DNA from: Paracoccus salipaludis
GTDB lineage: Bacteria; Pseudomonadota; Alphaproteobacteria; Rhodobacterales; Rhodobacteraceae
Reading direction: 5' to 3'
DNA: 64,000 nt
NCBI RefSeq assembly: GCF_002287065.1
Contig: NZ_NSJZ01000014.1
Coordinates: forward strand, 1 to 64,000
The notes beneath the pieces were generated by a model that saw only the letters and a list, made by a program, of their open reading frames with translations, had not been told where the DNA came from and searched no databases. This document shows, piece by piece, positions 45,702-53,620 of this stretch (its first letter is position 1; each line of letters opens with the position of its first letter). A program made the position numbers and the translations under genes.

Positions 45702-46517
45702 TCACGCCCGGAACGGCTCCAGCGGCAGGTCCCGTTCGATGGCCAGCGCGCGGCATTCCTCGGCGGTCAGCCCGGCGAAGAAGCCGGGAATGTCCCCGCC
45801 CGCGACCTCGGCCAGACGGGCCGAGAAATGCGGCTCGAGCGCGGCGCAGGCGACAAGGCCGTCGCGCAGGCGGTGGATCGCGTAGTCGGGCAGGCTGCCG
45901 TCCAGAAGCCCGCCGCCCACGGTGACGCCGTGGCGGACAGGGGCGGCGAAGCGTTCCGCCGCCTGCCGCAGCCCGACGGCGGCATGGCGCTGCGGGCGGC
46001 CCCGTTCTCGCGCCAGCAGCAGGATGACGGCGGCGCGCGCCGCGGCTTCGGCCCCGGCCATGTCGGCGATCACCGTGCGCGGCATCCGCCCGTCCAGCAG
46101 ACCGGCCGCCGCCTGATAGGTCAGGTCGTGGCCGGGCACGTCGGGGGCGTCCTCGTCGCCCACGATCTCGACCCAGGCAAGACGCGGGTTGACCGCCGCA
46201 AGGGCCGGCACGGTGATCCCCAGCCGGGCCAGCGCGGCGCGGCGGTGGCTGGAGATCAGCAGGTCCGCGCCCGCCAGCAGCTCGCGGAACCGCGCCTGCC
46301 CCGGGGCGGAGCGCAGGTCCACCGTCTCGACCCGCGCGGCGCGGTTCAGTTCGGCATACCACTGCGGCATCGCGTGCGCGGTCAGGTCGCCCGAGGGCGG
46401 CTCGATCTTGACCACCGCCATCCCCTGCGCCGCCAGCAGCGCGGCCGCCGCGGGGCCGGGCACGTTGGCGGCCATGCAGACGGCAGTCAGGCCGGACAGC
46501 GGCAGGTCATCGGACAT
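45702..46517 (-). CDS. Short CaiB/BaiF (family III) CoA-transferase-like protein
   Basis: A 271-residue protein, much shorter than typical members (about 400). The N-terminal LSGLTAVCMAANVPGPAAAALLAAQGMAVVKIEPPSGD and GHDLTYQAAAGLL match the family, and the catalytic aspartate is probably that of VIADMAGAEAA. The small-domain region is compressed. It may be a genuine short subtype acting as an acyl-CoA racemase or transferase, or a degraded copy. It lies 184 bases upstream of rplO's start codon and faces away from the SDR gene at 46638. Confidence 0.8.
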   Translation of the reverse strand: MSDDLPLSGLTAVCMAANVPGPAAAALLAAQGMAVVKIEPPSGDLTAHAMPQWYAELNRAARVETVDLRSAPGQARFRELLAGADLLISSHRRAALARLGITVPALAAVNPRLAWVEIVGDEDAPDVPGHDLTYQAAAGLLDGRMPRTVIADMAGAEAAARAAVILLLARERGRPQRHAAVGLRQAAERFAAPVRHGVTVGGGLLDGSLPDYAIHRLRDGLVACAALEPHFSARLAEVAGGDIPGFFAGLTAEECRALAIERDLPLEPFRA

Positions 46518-46637
46518 GAGGGAGGCCTTTCCTTGATCGGCCGCAACTTGTCACGGCCGCGCGGCGCAAGGCAACCAAACTCGCCCTTGCGCCGCGGGGG
46601 CATCGGTGCATCCTTCGCCGCAGACAGGGGGGACGGC

Positions 46638-47387
46638 ATGGCGGGACGGCTGGAGGGCAAGCGCATCCTCATCACGGCGGCGGGCCAGGGGATGGGGCGC
46701 GCGGCGGCGCTGGCCTGCGCGGCGGAAGGTGCGCGGGTGCTGGCGACCGACCGCGACGCGGGCCTGCTGGCGGACCTGGCCGCGCAGGGGATCGAGACGG
46801 CTGCGATGGACGTCACCGACGCCGGGGCCGTGCGGGCGGTGGTCGGGGGTGCGGGCGACCTGGACGGGCTGTTCAACTGCGCGGGCATCGTGGTGAACGG
46901 CGCGCTTGCCGACACGGACGAGGCCGAGTGGCACCAAAGCTTCGACGTGAACATCCACGCCATGTTCCACGTCACCCGCGCCGCCCTGCCGGGGCTCCTG
47001 CGGCGGGCCGGGGCGACAGGCGCGGCCTCGGTGGTCAACATGGCCTCGATGGCCTCGAGCGTGAAGGGTTTCGCGAACCGCTGCGCCTACGGGACGACCA
47101 AGGCGGCGGTGATCGGCTTCACCAAGTCCCTTGCCGCCGATTACGTCCGCGCGGGGCTGCGGGCCAATGCGCTGTGCCCCGGCACGGTGGACACGCCTTC
47201 GCTGCGCGGCCGGATCGCGGCGGCGGCGGACCCCGCCCAGGCCGAGCGCGACTTCATCGCCCGCCAGCCCATGGGGCGGCTGGCCCATGTGGACGACCTT
47301 GCGCCGATGGTGGTCTATCTGCTGTCCGACGAAAGCCGCTTCATGAGCGGGCAGGCGGTGCTGGTCGATGGCGGGGTCACGATCTGA
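46638..47387 (+). CDS. SDR dehydrogenase, DHRS6 / 2-keto-3-deoxy-L-fuconate dehydrogenase-like
   Basis: A 249-residue short-chain dehydrogenase. The NAD-binding motif is ITAAGQGMGRAAALACA, the Asp in ATDRDAG favours NAD, and the catalytic set includes NMASMASSVKGF and Y-G-T-T-K. The stretch NRCAYGTTKAAVIGFTKS together with CPGTVDTPSLRGRI is close to the DHRS6/BDH2 group, which includes bacterial 2-keto-3-deoxy-L-fuconate dehydrogenase. With the sugar-acid genes next door, a 2-keto-3-deoxy-sugar-acid substrate is likely. Confidence 0.87.
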   Translation: MAGRLEGKRILITAAGQGMGRAAALACAAEGARVLATDRDAGLLADLAAQGIETAAMDVTDAGAVRAVVGGAGDLDGLFNCAGIVVNGALADTDEAEWHQSFDVNIHAMFHVTRAALPGLLRRAGATGAASVVNMASMASSVKGFANRCAYGTTKAAVIGFTKSLAADYVRAGLRANALCPGTVDTPSLRGRIAAAADPAQAERDFIARQPMGRLAHVDDLAPMVVYLLSDESRFMSGQAVLVDGGVTI

Positions 47388-47388
47388 G

Positions 47389-48294
47389 ATGGACAGGCCC
47401 GACTGGATCGCCGTCGACTGGGGCACGAGCAGGCTGCGCGCCTGGGCCATGAGCGCCGATGGCCGCCCCGTGGCGCAGGCAGAGTCAGAGCAGGGCATGG
47501 GCGGGCTGGCGCCCGACGCCTTCGAACCCGCGCTGCTGGCGCTGGTCGGGCCCTGGCTGGACCCCGACCGCGTCACGCCCGTCGTCGCCTGCGGCATGGT
47601 GGGCGCGCGGCAGGGCTGGATCGAGGCCGCCTATCGCGCCGTCCCCTGTCCGCCGCTGGGCCCGCCCCTGACGCGGGCGCCCGCGCGCGACCCGCGCATC
47701 GCGGTGTCCATCGTGCCGGGGCTGTCGCAGGCGCGCCCCTCGGCCGACGTGATGCGGGGCGAGGAAACGCAGGTCGCGGGCGTGCTGGCCGCTGCCCCCG
47801 ACTGGGACGGCGTCGTCTGCCTGCCCGGAACGCACAGCAAGTGGGCCGAGGTCTCGGCGGGCGAGGTCGTCAGCTTCCGCAGCTTCATGACGGGCGAGAT
47901 GTTCGCTTGGCTGTCCACCGGCTCGGTCCTGCGGCACGGGATGGCGGGCACGGGCTGGGACGAAAGGGCCTTCGACAGCGGCGTCTCGGACGGCATGTCC
48001 CGCCCCGAGTGGCTGACCGCGCGGCTGTTCACCCTGCGGGCCGAGGGGCTGTTGGCAGGGCTGCCGCCGGACGCGGCGCGGGCGCGTCTGTCGGGCCTGC
48101 TGATCGGCACGGAACTGGCTGCGGCCAGGGCCTGGTGGCTGGGCCGCGACGTGGTGATCGTGGGCGAAGGCACGCTGGCCGGGCTTTACGCGCGGGCGCT
48201 GCGCGCGCAGGGGATCGCCGCGCGGCAGGTCGCGGCCGAGGACGCCGTGCTGGCGGGGCTGACCCGGGCGCGTGCCTTGGCGGCCGGGGCCTGA
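47389..48294 (+). CDS. dgoK: 2-dehydro-3-deoxygalactonokinase
   Basis: A 301-residue sugar kinase. AVDWGTSRLRAWAM is the phosphate-1 motif, VVACGMVGARQGW and LPGTHSKWAEV the following conserved blocks, and VIVGEGTLAGLYARAL the C-terminal motif of DgoK. It phosphorylates 2-keto-3-deoxygalactonate in the De Ley-Doudoroff pathway. It starts one base after the preceding SDR stop. The aldolase gene that normally follows is present only as a remnant. Confidence 0.93.
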   Translation: MDRPDWIAVDWGTSRLRAWAMSADGRPVAQAESEQGMGGLAPDAFEPALLALVGPWLDPDRVTPVVACGMVGARQGWIEAAYRAVPCPPLGPPLTRAPARDPRIAVSIVPGLSQARPSADVMRGEETQVAGVLAAAPDWDGVVCLPGTHSKWAEVSAGEVVSFRSFMTGEMFAWLSTGSVLRHGMAGTGWDERAFDSGVSDGMSRPEWLTARLFTLRAEGLLAGLPPDAARARLSGLLIGTELAAARAWWLGRDVVIVGEGTLAGLYARALRAQGIAARQVAAEDAVLAGLTRARALAAGA

Positions 48295-48539
48295 GCCGCA
48301 CTCTTTTCCCCATCCTGCGCGGCAACACCCCGCCCGAAGCCCAAGCTGCAAAGGCGCCGATCGGCGCGGGCATCACGACCGTCGAGATGCCGCTGAACTC
48401 TCGCGCGCCCCTCAGGACAGCATTGCGCGACCGGCAGCCTGCTTCGGCGCGGGGCGCGTATGGGGATGGGCGGCCGACCGCGACGGGTGCGGCCGGAATC
48501 ATCGCGGCCCATGGCGCCGCGATGGCGCGCGCTCAGTAG
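48291..48539 (+). pseudogene. dgoA: Remnant of dgoA (2-dehydro-3-deoxy-6-phosphogalactonate aldolase)
   Basis: Directly after dgoK, in the overlapping position expected for dgoA, the frame reads FPILRGNTPPEA, then GAGITTVEMPLNSRAPL. This matches the N-terminal 40 residues of DgoA-type aldolases (ILRG-x-TP-x-EA and GAGIT-x-E-x-PLNS). About seven residues between the two blocks seem deleted. The rest of the aldolase (about 160 residues, including the Schiff-base lysine) is missing. After some 45 unrelated codons the frame stops at 48539, overlapping the convergent SDR stop. No ATG is available at the start (CTG). Confidence 0.72.
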
Positions 48540-49267
48540 GTCGCCCGGCCCCCCGACAGGTCGAAGACCGCGCCGGTCGAGAAGGCGCAGTCCCCGGACG
48601 CGAGCCAGGCGACCATGGCCGCCGCCTCGGCCGGCTCCAGGAACCGCTTCATCGGGATCTTCGACAGCATGTAGTCGATATGCTCCTGGCTCATCTGGTC
48701 GAAGATGGGGGTGCGGGCGGCGGCAGGGGTCACGCAGTTCACCAGCACGCCGGTTTCCGCCAGTTCCTTGCCCAGCGACTTGGTCAGCGCGATGACCCCC
48801 GCCTTGGAGGCCGAGTAATGCGCCGCATTGGGGTTGCCCTCCTTGCCCGCGACCGAGGCGATGTTGACGATGCGTCCGTAGCCCCTTTCGATCATGCCGG
48901 GCACCAGCGCGCGGCAGACCACGAAGGGCGCGGTCAGGTTCACCTCCATCACCTGCCGCCAGACGGCGGGGTCGAGTTGCCAGGTCGGCGCATTGCCCCC
49001 GGTGATGCCGGCGTTGTTGACGAGGATGTCCACCGCCCCGGCCGCCTCGGCCGCGCGGGCCACGGCCTCGTCGTCGCACAGGTCCACCACGCGGGCGCGG
49101 ACCGCCCCGCCGATCGCGGCCGCCGCGTCCCGGGCCGGGCCGTCCTGGATGTCCCAGATCTCGACAGCGGCGCCGCTGGCAGCCAGCCGCTCGGTGATGG
49201 CGCGGCCCAGGCCCTGGGCGCCCCCGGTCACGACGGCGCGGCGGCCGGTCAGGTCGATGCGGTTCAT
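48533..49267 (-). CDS. SDR-family oxidoreductase
   Basis: A 244-residue classical SDR. VTGGAQGLGRAITERL binds the cofactor. NNAG and the catalytic S-x-Y-x-x-x-K set in NIASVAGKEGNPNAAHYSASKAG are intact. The sequence resembles sugar or aldonate dehydrogenases in aldopentose operons. It overlaps the GntR gene (ATGA) and is cotranscribed with denD upstream, so it probably acts on the same substrate class. Confidence 0.87.
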   Translation of the reverse strand: MNRIDLTGRRAVVTGGAQGLGRAITERLAASGAAVEIWDIQDGPARDAAAAIGGAVRARVVDLCDDEAVARAAEAAGAVDILVNNAGITGGNAPTWQLDPAVWRQVMEVNLTAPFVVCRALVPGMIERGYGRIVNIASVAGKEGNPNAAHYSASKAGVIALTKSLGKELAETGVLVNCVTPAAARTPIFDQMSQEHIDYMLSKIPMKRFLEPAEAAAMVAWLASGDCAFSTGAVFDLSGGRATY

Positions 49268-50028
49268 GTCAGCTCCTTGTCGGAGGAAAGGATGGGCAGG
49301 ACCGGCGGCTCGGCCGGGGACAGCACCTGGTGCAGAAGGGCAAGCTGCACGCGGTCGGCGCGGGCGCGATGCGCGAGATGCGCCGCATGGGCGGCCGCCA
49401 CGTCGCCCGACAGCACGGCGTCCAGGATCACCCGGTGCTCGGCGTCCGACGCCGTCGGCAACGGCCGATGCGGCAGGATCAGGCGGCGGCCGCGATACTG
49501 CAGGCCCCAGTATTCGCCGATGGTCCGCTGCAGGCGCGGATTGCCGCACAGCCCCACCAACGTGGAATGGAAATCGTCGTCGAGGTCCGACCAGCGGGCG
49601 ATGTCGCCCTCGGCCGTGGCGCGCTCCATCCGCTGGACAAGCTGGACCAGCGCCTCGCGCGCGGCGGGCCCGGCCGGGCGCGAGGCCGCCAGCGCCACCG
49701 CCCGCACCTCGAGCGCCGAGAACACGTCAAGGATGTCGCGGAAATCCACAAGCGTCAGGTCCACCACCGTTATGCCGTGGCGGGGGCGGATGCTGACCAG
49801 CCCTTCCTCGGCCAGCCGGATCGCGGCCTCGCGCACGGGGGTGCGCGACAGGCCCAGCAGCGCGGCCAGTTCCGTTTCCAGCAGCGTGGTGCCGGGGGCG
49901 AGCCGGCCGTTCAGGATGCGATAGCGCAGGTCGTGGTAGGCCCGGTCGCGCGCGCTCATTCCCGCCGCCTGCGAGGGCACCGAACGCGGCCGGGCCGCGC
50001 GGCTGATTGCGGGCCCGCCGGGCGTCAT
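49264..50028 (-). CDS. GntR/FadR-family (FCD domain) transcriptional regulator
   Basis: A 254-residue regulator. The winged helix is YHDLRYRILNGRLAPGTTLLETELAALLGLSRTPVREA-like (shown here as separate blocks GRLAPGTTLLETEL and LGLSRTPVREA). The all-helical FCD effector domain contains DLDDDFHSTLVGLCGNP with the metal-binding Asp/His residues. Overlaps denD and the SDR gene by 4 bases each. Likely controls the island through GTATAC-centred sites. Confidence 0.92.
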   Translation of the reverse strand: MTPGGPAISRAARPRSVPSQAAGMSARDRAYHDLRYRILNGRLAPGTTLLETELAALLGLSRTPVREAAIRLAEEGLVSIRPRHGITVVDLTLVDFRDILDVFSALEVRAVALAASRPAGPAAREALVQLVQRMERATAEGDIARWSDLDDDFHSTLVGLCGNPRLQRTIGEYWGLQYRGRRLILPHRPLPTASDAEHRVILDAVLSGDVAAAHAAHLAHRARADRVQLALLHQVLSPAEPPVLPILSSDKELT

Positions 50029-50996
50029 CCGGCGGCCGCGGTGTCGCGGATATGGGCCCGGATGATGTCCTGGAAGCTCGCGTCGGCGTCAAAGCCGAAC
50101 GCGCGCGCGCGGGCGGGATCGAAGTTGCGGGGCCAGCCCGCGACGATGGCCCGGATGGTGGCGTCGGGCTCGCGCCGGATCAGGGCCACGGCCTCGGGGC
50201 CCGCGACCTCGCCCAGGGCCTCGATCATCTCGCCCACGGTGACCGACAGGCCCGGCATGGTCAGGTTGCGCCGCGCCCCCAGGGTGGAGGTGTCCATCGT
50301 CGCCGCGTGCAGAAGGAGGCCGGTGGCGGCGGCGGGGCTTGCGACCCAGTGGCGCACGTCGTCGTCCACCGGCAGGACGGCGGGGGTCCCCGCCAGAGGC
50401 TCGCGGATGATGCCCGAAAAGAAGCCCGAGGCCGCCTTGTTGGGCTTGCCGGGGCGCACGACGATGGTGGGCAGGCGGATGCCCACGCCGTCGAAGATGC
50501 CGCGGCGGGAGTAATCGTTGAGCAGAAGCTCTCCGATCATCTTCTGGGTGCCGTAGCTGGTCATGGGGGCGGTCAGGAACTCGTCCCCGATCGCCTCGGG
50601 GAAGGGCGCGCCGAAGACCGCGATGGACGATGTATACACCACGCGCGGGAGATAATCGCCCAAGGCGCGGATCGCCTCGAACAGGTTGCGCGTGCCGTCC
50701 AGGTTGATGCGGTAGCCCTTGTCGAAATCCGCCTCCGCCTCGCCCGAGACGATGGCGGCGAGATGGAAGATGACCTCGGGGCGGTCGGCCACCAAGGCCC
50801 GGACGGTTTCGGCGTCCGAGATATCGCCCGTCCGGCTCTCGACCTTCGTGCGGCCGGTGCCGTGAAGATCGGCGGGCACCACGTCGAACAGCGTCAGCAT
50901 CTCGACCGGCTGCCCGCCCAGTTCGCCATCCGCCAGCAGCCGCGCCGCCAGGTTGCGGCCGACCATGCCCGCCCCGCCCAGGACCAGAACCTTCAT
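50025..50996 (-). CDS. denD: D-erythronate dehydrogenase
   Basis: A 323-residue extended SDR. VLVLGGAGMVGRNLAARLL is the NAD-binding loop, FHLAAIVSGEAEADFDKGYRIN is the DenD-specific region, and the catalytic tyrosine and lysine are in MTSYGTQKMIGELLLND. DenD oxidises D-erythronate to 2-oxo-tetronate. The usual partner genes (otnI, otnK, otnC) are not in the window, so the enzyme may serve another aldonate here. A GTATAC-type site lies 28 bases upstream of its ATG. Confidence 0.88.
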   Translation of the reverse strand: MKVLVLGGAGMVGRNLAARLLADGELGGQPVEMLTLFDVVPADLHGTGRTKVESRTGDISDAETVRALVADRPEVIFHLAAIVSGEAEADFDKGYRINLDGTRNLFEAIRALGDYLPRVVYTSSIAVFGAPFPEAIGDEFLTAPMTSYGTQKMIGELLLNDYSRRGIFDGVGIRLPTIVVRPGKPNKAASGFFSGIIREPLAGTPAVLPVDDDVRHWVASPAAATGLLLHAATMDTSTLGARRNLTMPGLSVTVGEMIEALGEVAGPEAVALIRREPDATIRAIVAGWPRNFDPARARAFGFDADASFQDIIRAHIRDTAAAG

Positions 50997-51023
50997 GCGC
51001 CTTCCTCCACTCTCCTCCGCCCG

Positions 51024-51031
51024 TGTATACG
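51024..51031 (-). promoter_or_regulatory. GTATAC-type GntR operator candidate upstream of denD
   Basis: On the coding strand the site reads CGTATACA, 28 bases before the denD start and within the 56-base gap after the XylX-like gene. The identical octamer occurs upstream of the sugar ABC operon (63893-63900). FCD-type GntR proteins commonly bind palindromes centred on GTATAC. Confidence 0.5.
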
Positions 51032-51052
51032 TTACAGGCGGCACGGTGGGTT

Positions 51053-52198
51053 TCAAGCGCCCAGAAGGCCCCGCCCGGCCAGGTTCCGCATCAGCGCCGC
51101 CGCGCCGAAGTCCCAGGGCGCGCAGTCGGTGGACAGCCGCACGGTGTTGACCAGTGCGCCCAAGCCGGGCTCGGCGATGGTCACAACGTCGCCCGCGTGA
51201 TGGGTGAAGCCCTGTCCGGCCGCGTCCCGGTCCTGGGTCGGCGCAAAGAGCGTGCCCAGATACAGCATGAAGCCGTCGGGATACTGGTGGTGCCGCCCGA
51301 CCGCCTGCGCCACCAGGTCCGCCGGGTCGCGGCTGATCTGCGCCATGGACGAGGCGCCTTCCAGCACAAAGCCGTCCTGCCCTTCCACCCGCAGCGTCAG
51401 TTCGGCCCGGCGCACGTCCTCCAGCCCGTAGCCGCCGTCGAACAGCCGGATGAAGGGCCCGATGGCCGCCGAGGCGTTGTTGTCCTTGGCCTTGCCCAGA
51501 AGCAGCGCGGACCGCCCCTCGACATCGCGCAGGTTGACGTCGTTGCCCAGCGTCGCGCCCCTGATGCGGCCCCGGCTGTCCACGGCCAGCACGATCTCGG
51601 GTTCCGGGTTGTTCCAGCGGCTGATCGGGTGCAGCCCCACATCCGCGCCCCAGCCGACCGAGGCCATGGGCTGGCACTTGGTGAAGATCTCGGCGTCGGG
51701 TCCGATCCCGACCTCCAGATACTGCGACCACAGACCCTCGGCCTTGAGAATGCGCGCGACCTCGGCCGCGCGGTCCGACCCCGGCACGATCCCGCGCAGG
51801 TTGGCGCCGATGGCCTCGCCGATGCGGGCGCGGATGCCGGCGGCGAGATCGGGGTTCCCCGCCGCCTGTTCCTCGATCACGCGTTCCACCATCGAGGCGG
51901 CAAAGGTCACGCCGCTGGCCTTGATCGCCTGAAGATCGGCGGGCGAGAGCAGCCGCGCCGCATCGCCCGAGGCCCCCGTGACGGCGAAATCCGAAAGCAA
52001 GCCAAGATCGCGGCCCGCCTGCGCGTCCAGCCAGCCCGCCGGATCGTCCAGTTCCAGCAGGTCGCGCATCGTCGGCACCTCGGCCGCCGTCACATCGACC
52101 AGCCGGTCCCCCCGGCGTTCCACCAGCGCCGGGCCGGTGCCCGGCAGCCAGGCCCGACCCACGAAGCGCCCCTTTTCGGGCAATCCCAGTTCCACCAC
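51053..52198 (-). CDS. xylX: FAH-superfamily dehydratase, XylX-like (2-keto-3-deoxy-pentonate dehydratase)
   Basis: A 381-residue protein of the fumarylacetoacetate hydrolase fold, starting with GTG at 52198 after GGGAGG. The core motifs are YLEVGIGPDAEIFTKCQPM, IVLAVDSRGRIRGATLGNDVN and SALLLGKAKDNNASAAIGPF, with the metal-binding acidic residues. This matches the XylX/KdaD group, which removes water from 2-keto-3-deoxy-xylonate or -arabinonate to give alpha-ketoglutarate semialdehyde. The nearby D-xylonate dehydratase makes that reaction likely. Confidence 0.82.
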   Translation of the reverse strand: MVELGLPEKGRFVGRAWLPGTGPALVERRGDRLVDVTAAEVPTMRDLLELDDPAGWLDAQAGRDLGLLSDFAVTGASGDAARLLSPADLQAIKASGVTFAASMVERVIEEQAAGNPDLAAGIRARIGEAIGANLRGIVPGSDRAAEVARILKAEGLWSQYLEVGIGPDAEIFTKCQPMASVGWGADVGLHPISRWNNPEPEIVLAVDSRGRIRGATLGNDVNLRDVEGRSALLLGKAKDNNASAAIGPFIRLFDGGYGLEDVRRAELTLRVEGQDGFVLEGASSMAQISRDPADLVAQAVGRHHQYPDGFMLYLGTLFAPTQDRDAAGQGFTHHAGDVVTIAEPGLGALVNTVRLSTDCAPWDFGAAALMRNLAGRGLLGA

Positions 52199-52260
52199 CG
52201 CGTCCTCCCTGGCGTGTTCCGGGCCGGATGCTAGTGCAGCCGCGCCCGGCGGCAAGCAGG

Positions 52261-53499
52261 TCAGGACGGACCGGCCCCCTGGGTGGCGGTGTGGACGGCA
52301 TAAAGCGACTGGCTGGCGGCCATGAACAGCACGTTCCGCTTGGGCCCGCCGAAGCAGATGTTGCCGCAAACCTCGGGCAGGCGGATGCGGCCCAGCAGGT
52401 TGCCTTCGGGCGACCAGACCGTCACGCCGTTGTAGCCGACCGCGCGGCCCGCGTTGCTGGACGCCCACAGGTTGCCGTTCACGTCGCAGCGCAGCCCGTC
52501 GGGGGCGCATTTCACCCCGTCCACCATGCAGTCGCTGAAAACGCGCGGGTTCGACAGCGCGCCGCCGGCCACGTCATAGACGAAGATCTCGCCCGTGCCG
52601 CCCTGCCCGTTGTCGCCCGGCCCCGCCCCGGTGCTGGCGACGTAAAGCCGCGCATGGTCGGGCGAGAAGCACAGCCCGTTCGGGTTCGCCACCTGGTCCT
52701 GGGTGCCGACACGGGTGATCGCGCCGTCCGGGGCCATGCGGTAGATGCCGTGGTCCATCTCGCGCACGGCCTCGCCGATCTCGGGCGGCTGGCCCAGGCG
52801 GTTGTTCAGCCGGCCCTCGGGGTTCGAGCGGCCGCCGGGCGCATCCGGCGCGCCCTCGTAAAGCTGGCCGCCATAGGGGGGGTCGGTGAACCAGACGCTG
52901 CCGTCCTGATGCTCGACCACGTCATTTGGGGAATTGAAGCGCTTCCCCTCGAAACGGTCGGCCAGGATGGTGATCGAGCCGTCCAGTTCATAGCGCACGA
53001 CCCGCCGCGTCAGGTGCTCGCAGGACAGTTGCCGCCCCTGCCGGTCGAAGCTGTTGCCGTTCGAGTTGTTGGAGGGCGCCCGGAAGACGCTGACATGGCC
53101 GTCGTCCTCGAGCCAGCGCATCTGGCGGTTGTTGGGGATGTCCGACCAGACGAGGAACTTGCCGACGCCGTTCCAGGCCGGCCCCTCGGCCCACAGCGCC
53201 CCGGTCCAGAGCCGCCGGATCGGCGCGTTCGGCTGGGCGAGCCCGTTGAACGAGGGGTCCACGGCGATCACGTCGGGGTCCCAGAAGTAGACGTTCGGGG
53301 GCGCGTCGGGTGCGAAGCTGCGCGGGGGCGTGGTGACGGTGCTGGGCGGCTCGGGCGTTGTGGCGGCCTGCGCCAGCACCACCTGCGGCGCGACCATCGC
53401 CGCCGCGGCGCCAAGGCCGATGCTGCGCAGCGACTGGCGCCGGCTCATCCCCTGGGGGGGCGCCGCATGGGGCAGGGCAGGATCTTCGTGGATCAGCAT
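52261..53499 (-). CDS. SMP-30/gluconolactonase-family lactonase, Tat-exported
   Basis: A 412-residue beta-propeller hydrolase. A twin-arginine signal (SRRQSLRSIGLGAAAAM, near residue 19) predicts export. Metal-site motifs include LWAEGPAW, SNNSNGNSFDRQGR, FNSPNDVVEHQDGSVWFTDP and NPNGLCFSPD. It probably opens an aldonolactone before uptake or metabolism, comparable to XylC but periplasmic. It is divergent from xylD, with a perfect TGGTATACCA between them. Confidence 0.9.
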   Translation of the reverse strand: MLIHEDPALPHAAPPQGMSRRQSLRSIGLGAAAAMVAPQVVLAQAATTPEPPSTVTTPPRSFAPDAPPNVYFWDPDVIAVDPSFNGLAQPNAPIRRLWTGALWAEGPAWNGVGKFLVWSDIPNNRQMRWLEDDGHVSVFRAPSNNSNGNSFDRQGRQLSCEHLTRRVVRYELDGSITILADRFEGKRFNSPNDVVEHQDGSVWFTDPPYGGQLYEGAPDAPGGRSNPEGRLNNRLGQPPEIGEAVREMDHGIYRMAPDGAITRVGTQDQVANPNGLCFSPDHARLYVASTGAGPGDNGQGGTGEIFVYDVAGGALSNPRVFSDCMVDGVKCAPDGLRCDVNGNLWASSNAGRAVGYNGVTVWSPEGNLLGRIRLPEVCGNICFGGPKRNVLFMAASQSLYAVHTATQGAGPS

Positions 53500-53540
53500 C
53501 GTCGCCTCCTCGCTGGGTCATGCGGTGCCGGACGGCCCGC

Positions 53541-53568
53541 TTTACAGGGCTTTTCGAAATGGTATACC
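53541..53568 (+). promoter_or_regulatory. Candidate xylD promoter overlapping an operator
   Basis: TTTACA (53541-53546) and TATACC (53563-53568) are spaced 16 bases apart, 53 bases upstream of the xylD ATG. The -10 lies inside the palindrome TGGTATACCA, an arrangement expected for repression. Confidence 0.4.
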
Positions 53569-53569
53569 A
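53560..53569. promoter_or_regulatory. Perfect palindrome TGGTATACCA, GntR (FCD) operator candidate
   Basis: The 10-base perfect palindrome sits in the 121-base divergent promoter region between the lactonase and xylD genes. T-x-GTATAC-x-A is the classic FCD-GntR half-site arrangement, and two such regulators are encoded within 5 kb. Confidence 0.65.
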
Positions 53570-53620
53570 GAATCATGCCCCGGTAAATCTCAAGGGCGAT
53601 CCACCAGCCAGGAGACGCTC

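Noticed and set aside
50631..50638. TGTATACA palindrome
   Set aside because: It lies inside denD and is explained by the codons for Val-Tyr-Thr in the conserved VVYTSSI segment.
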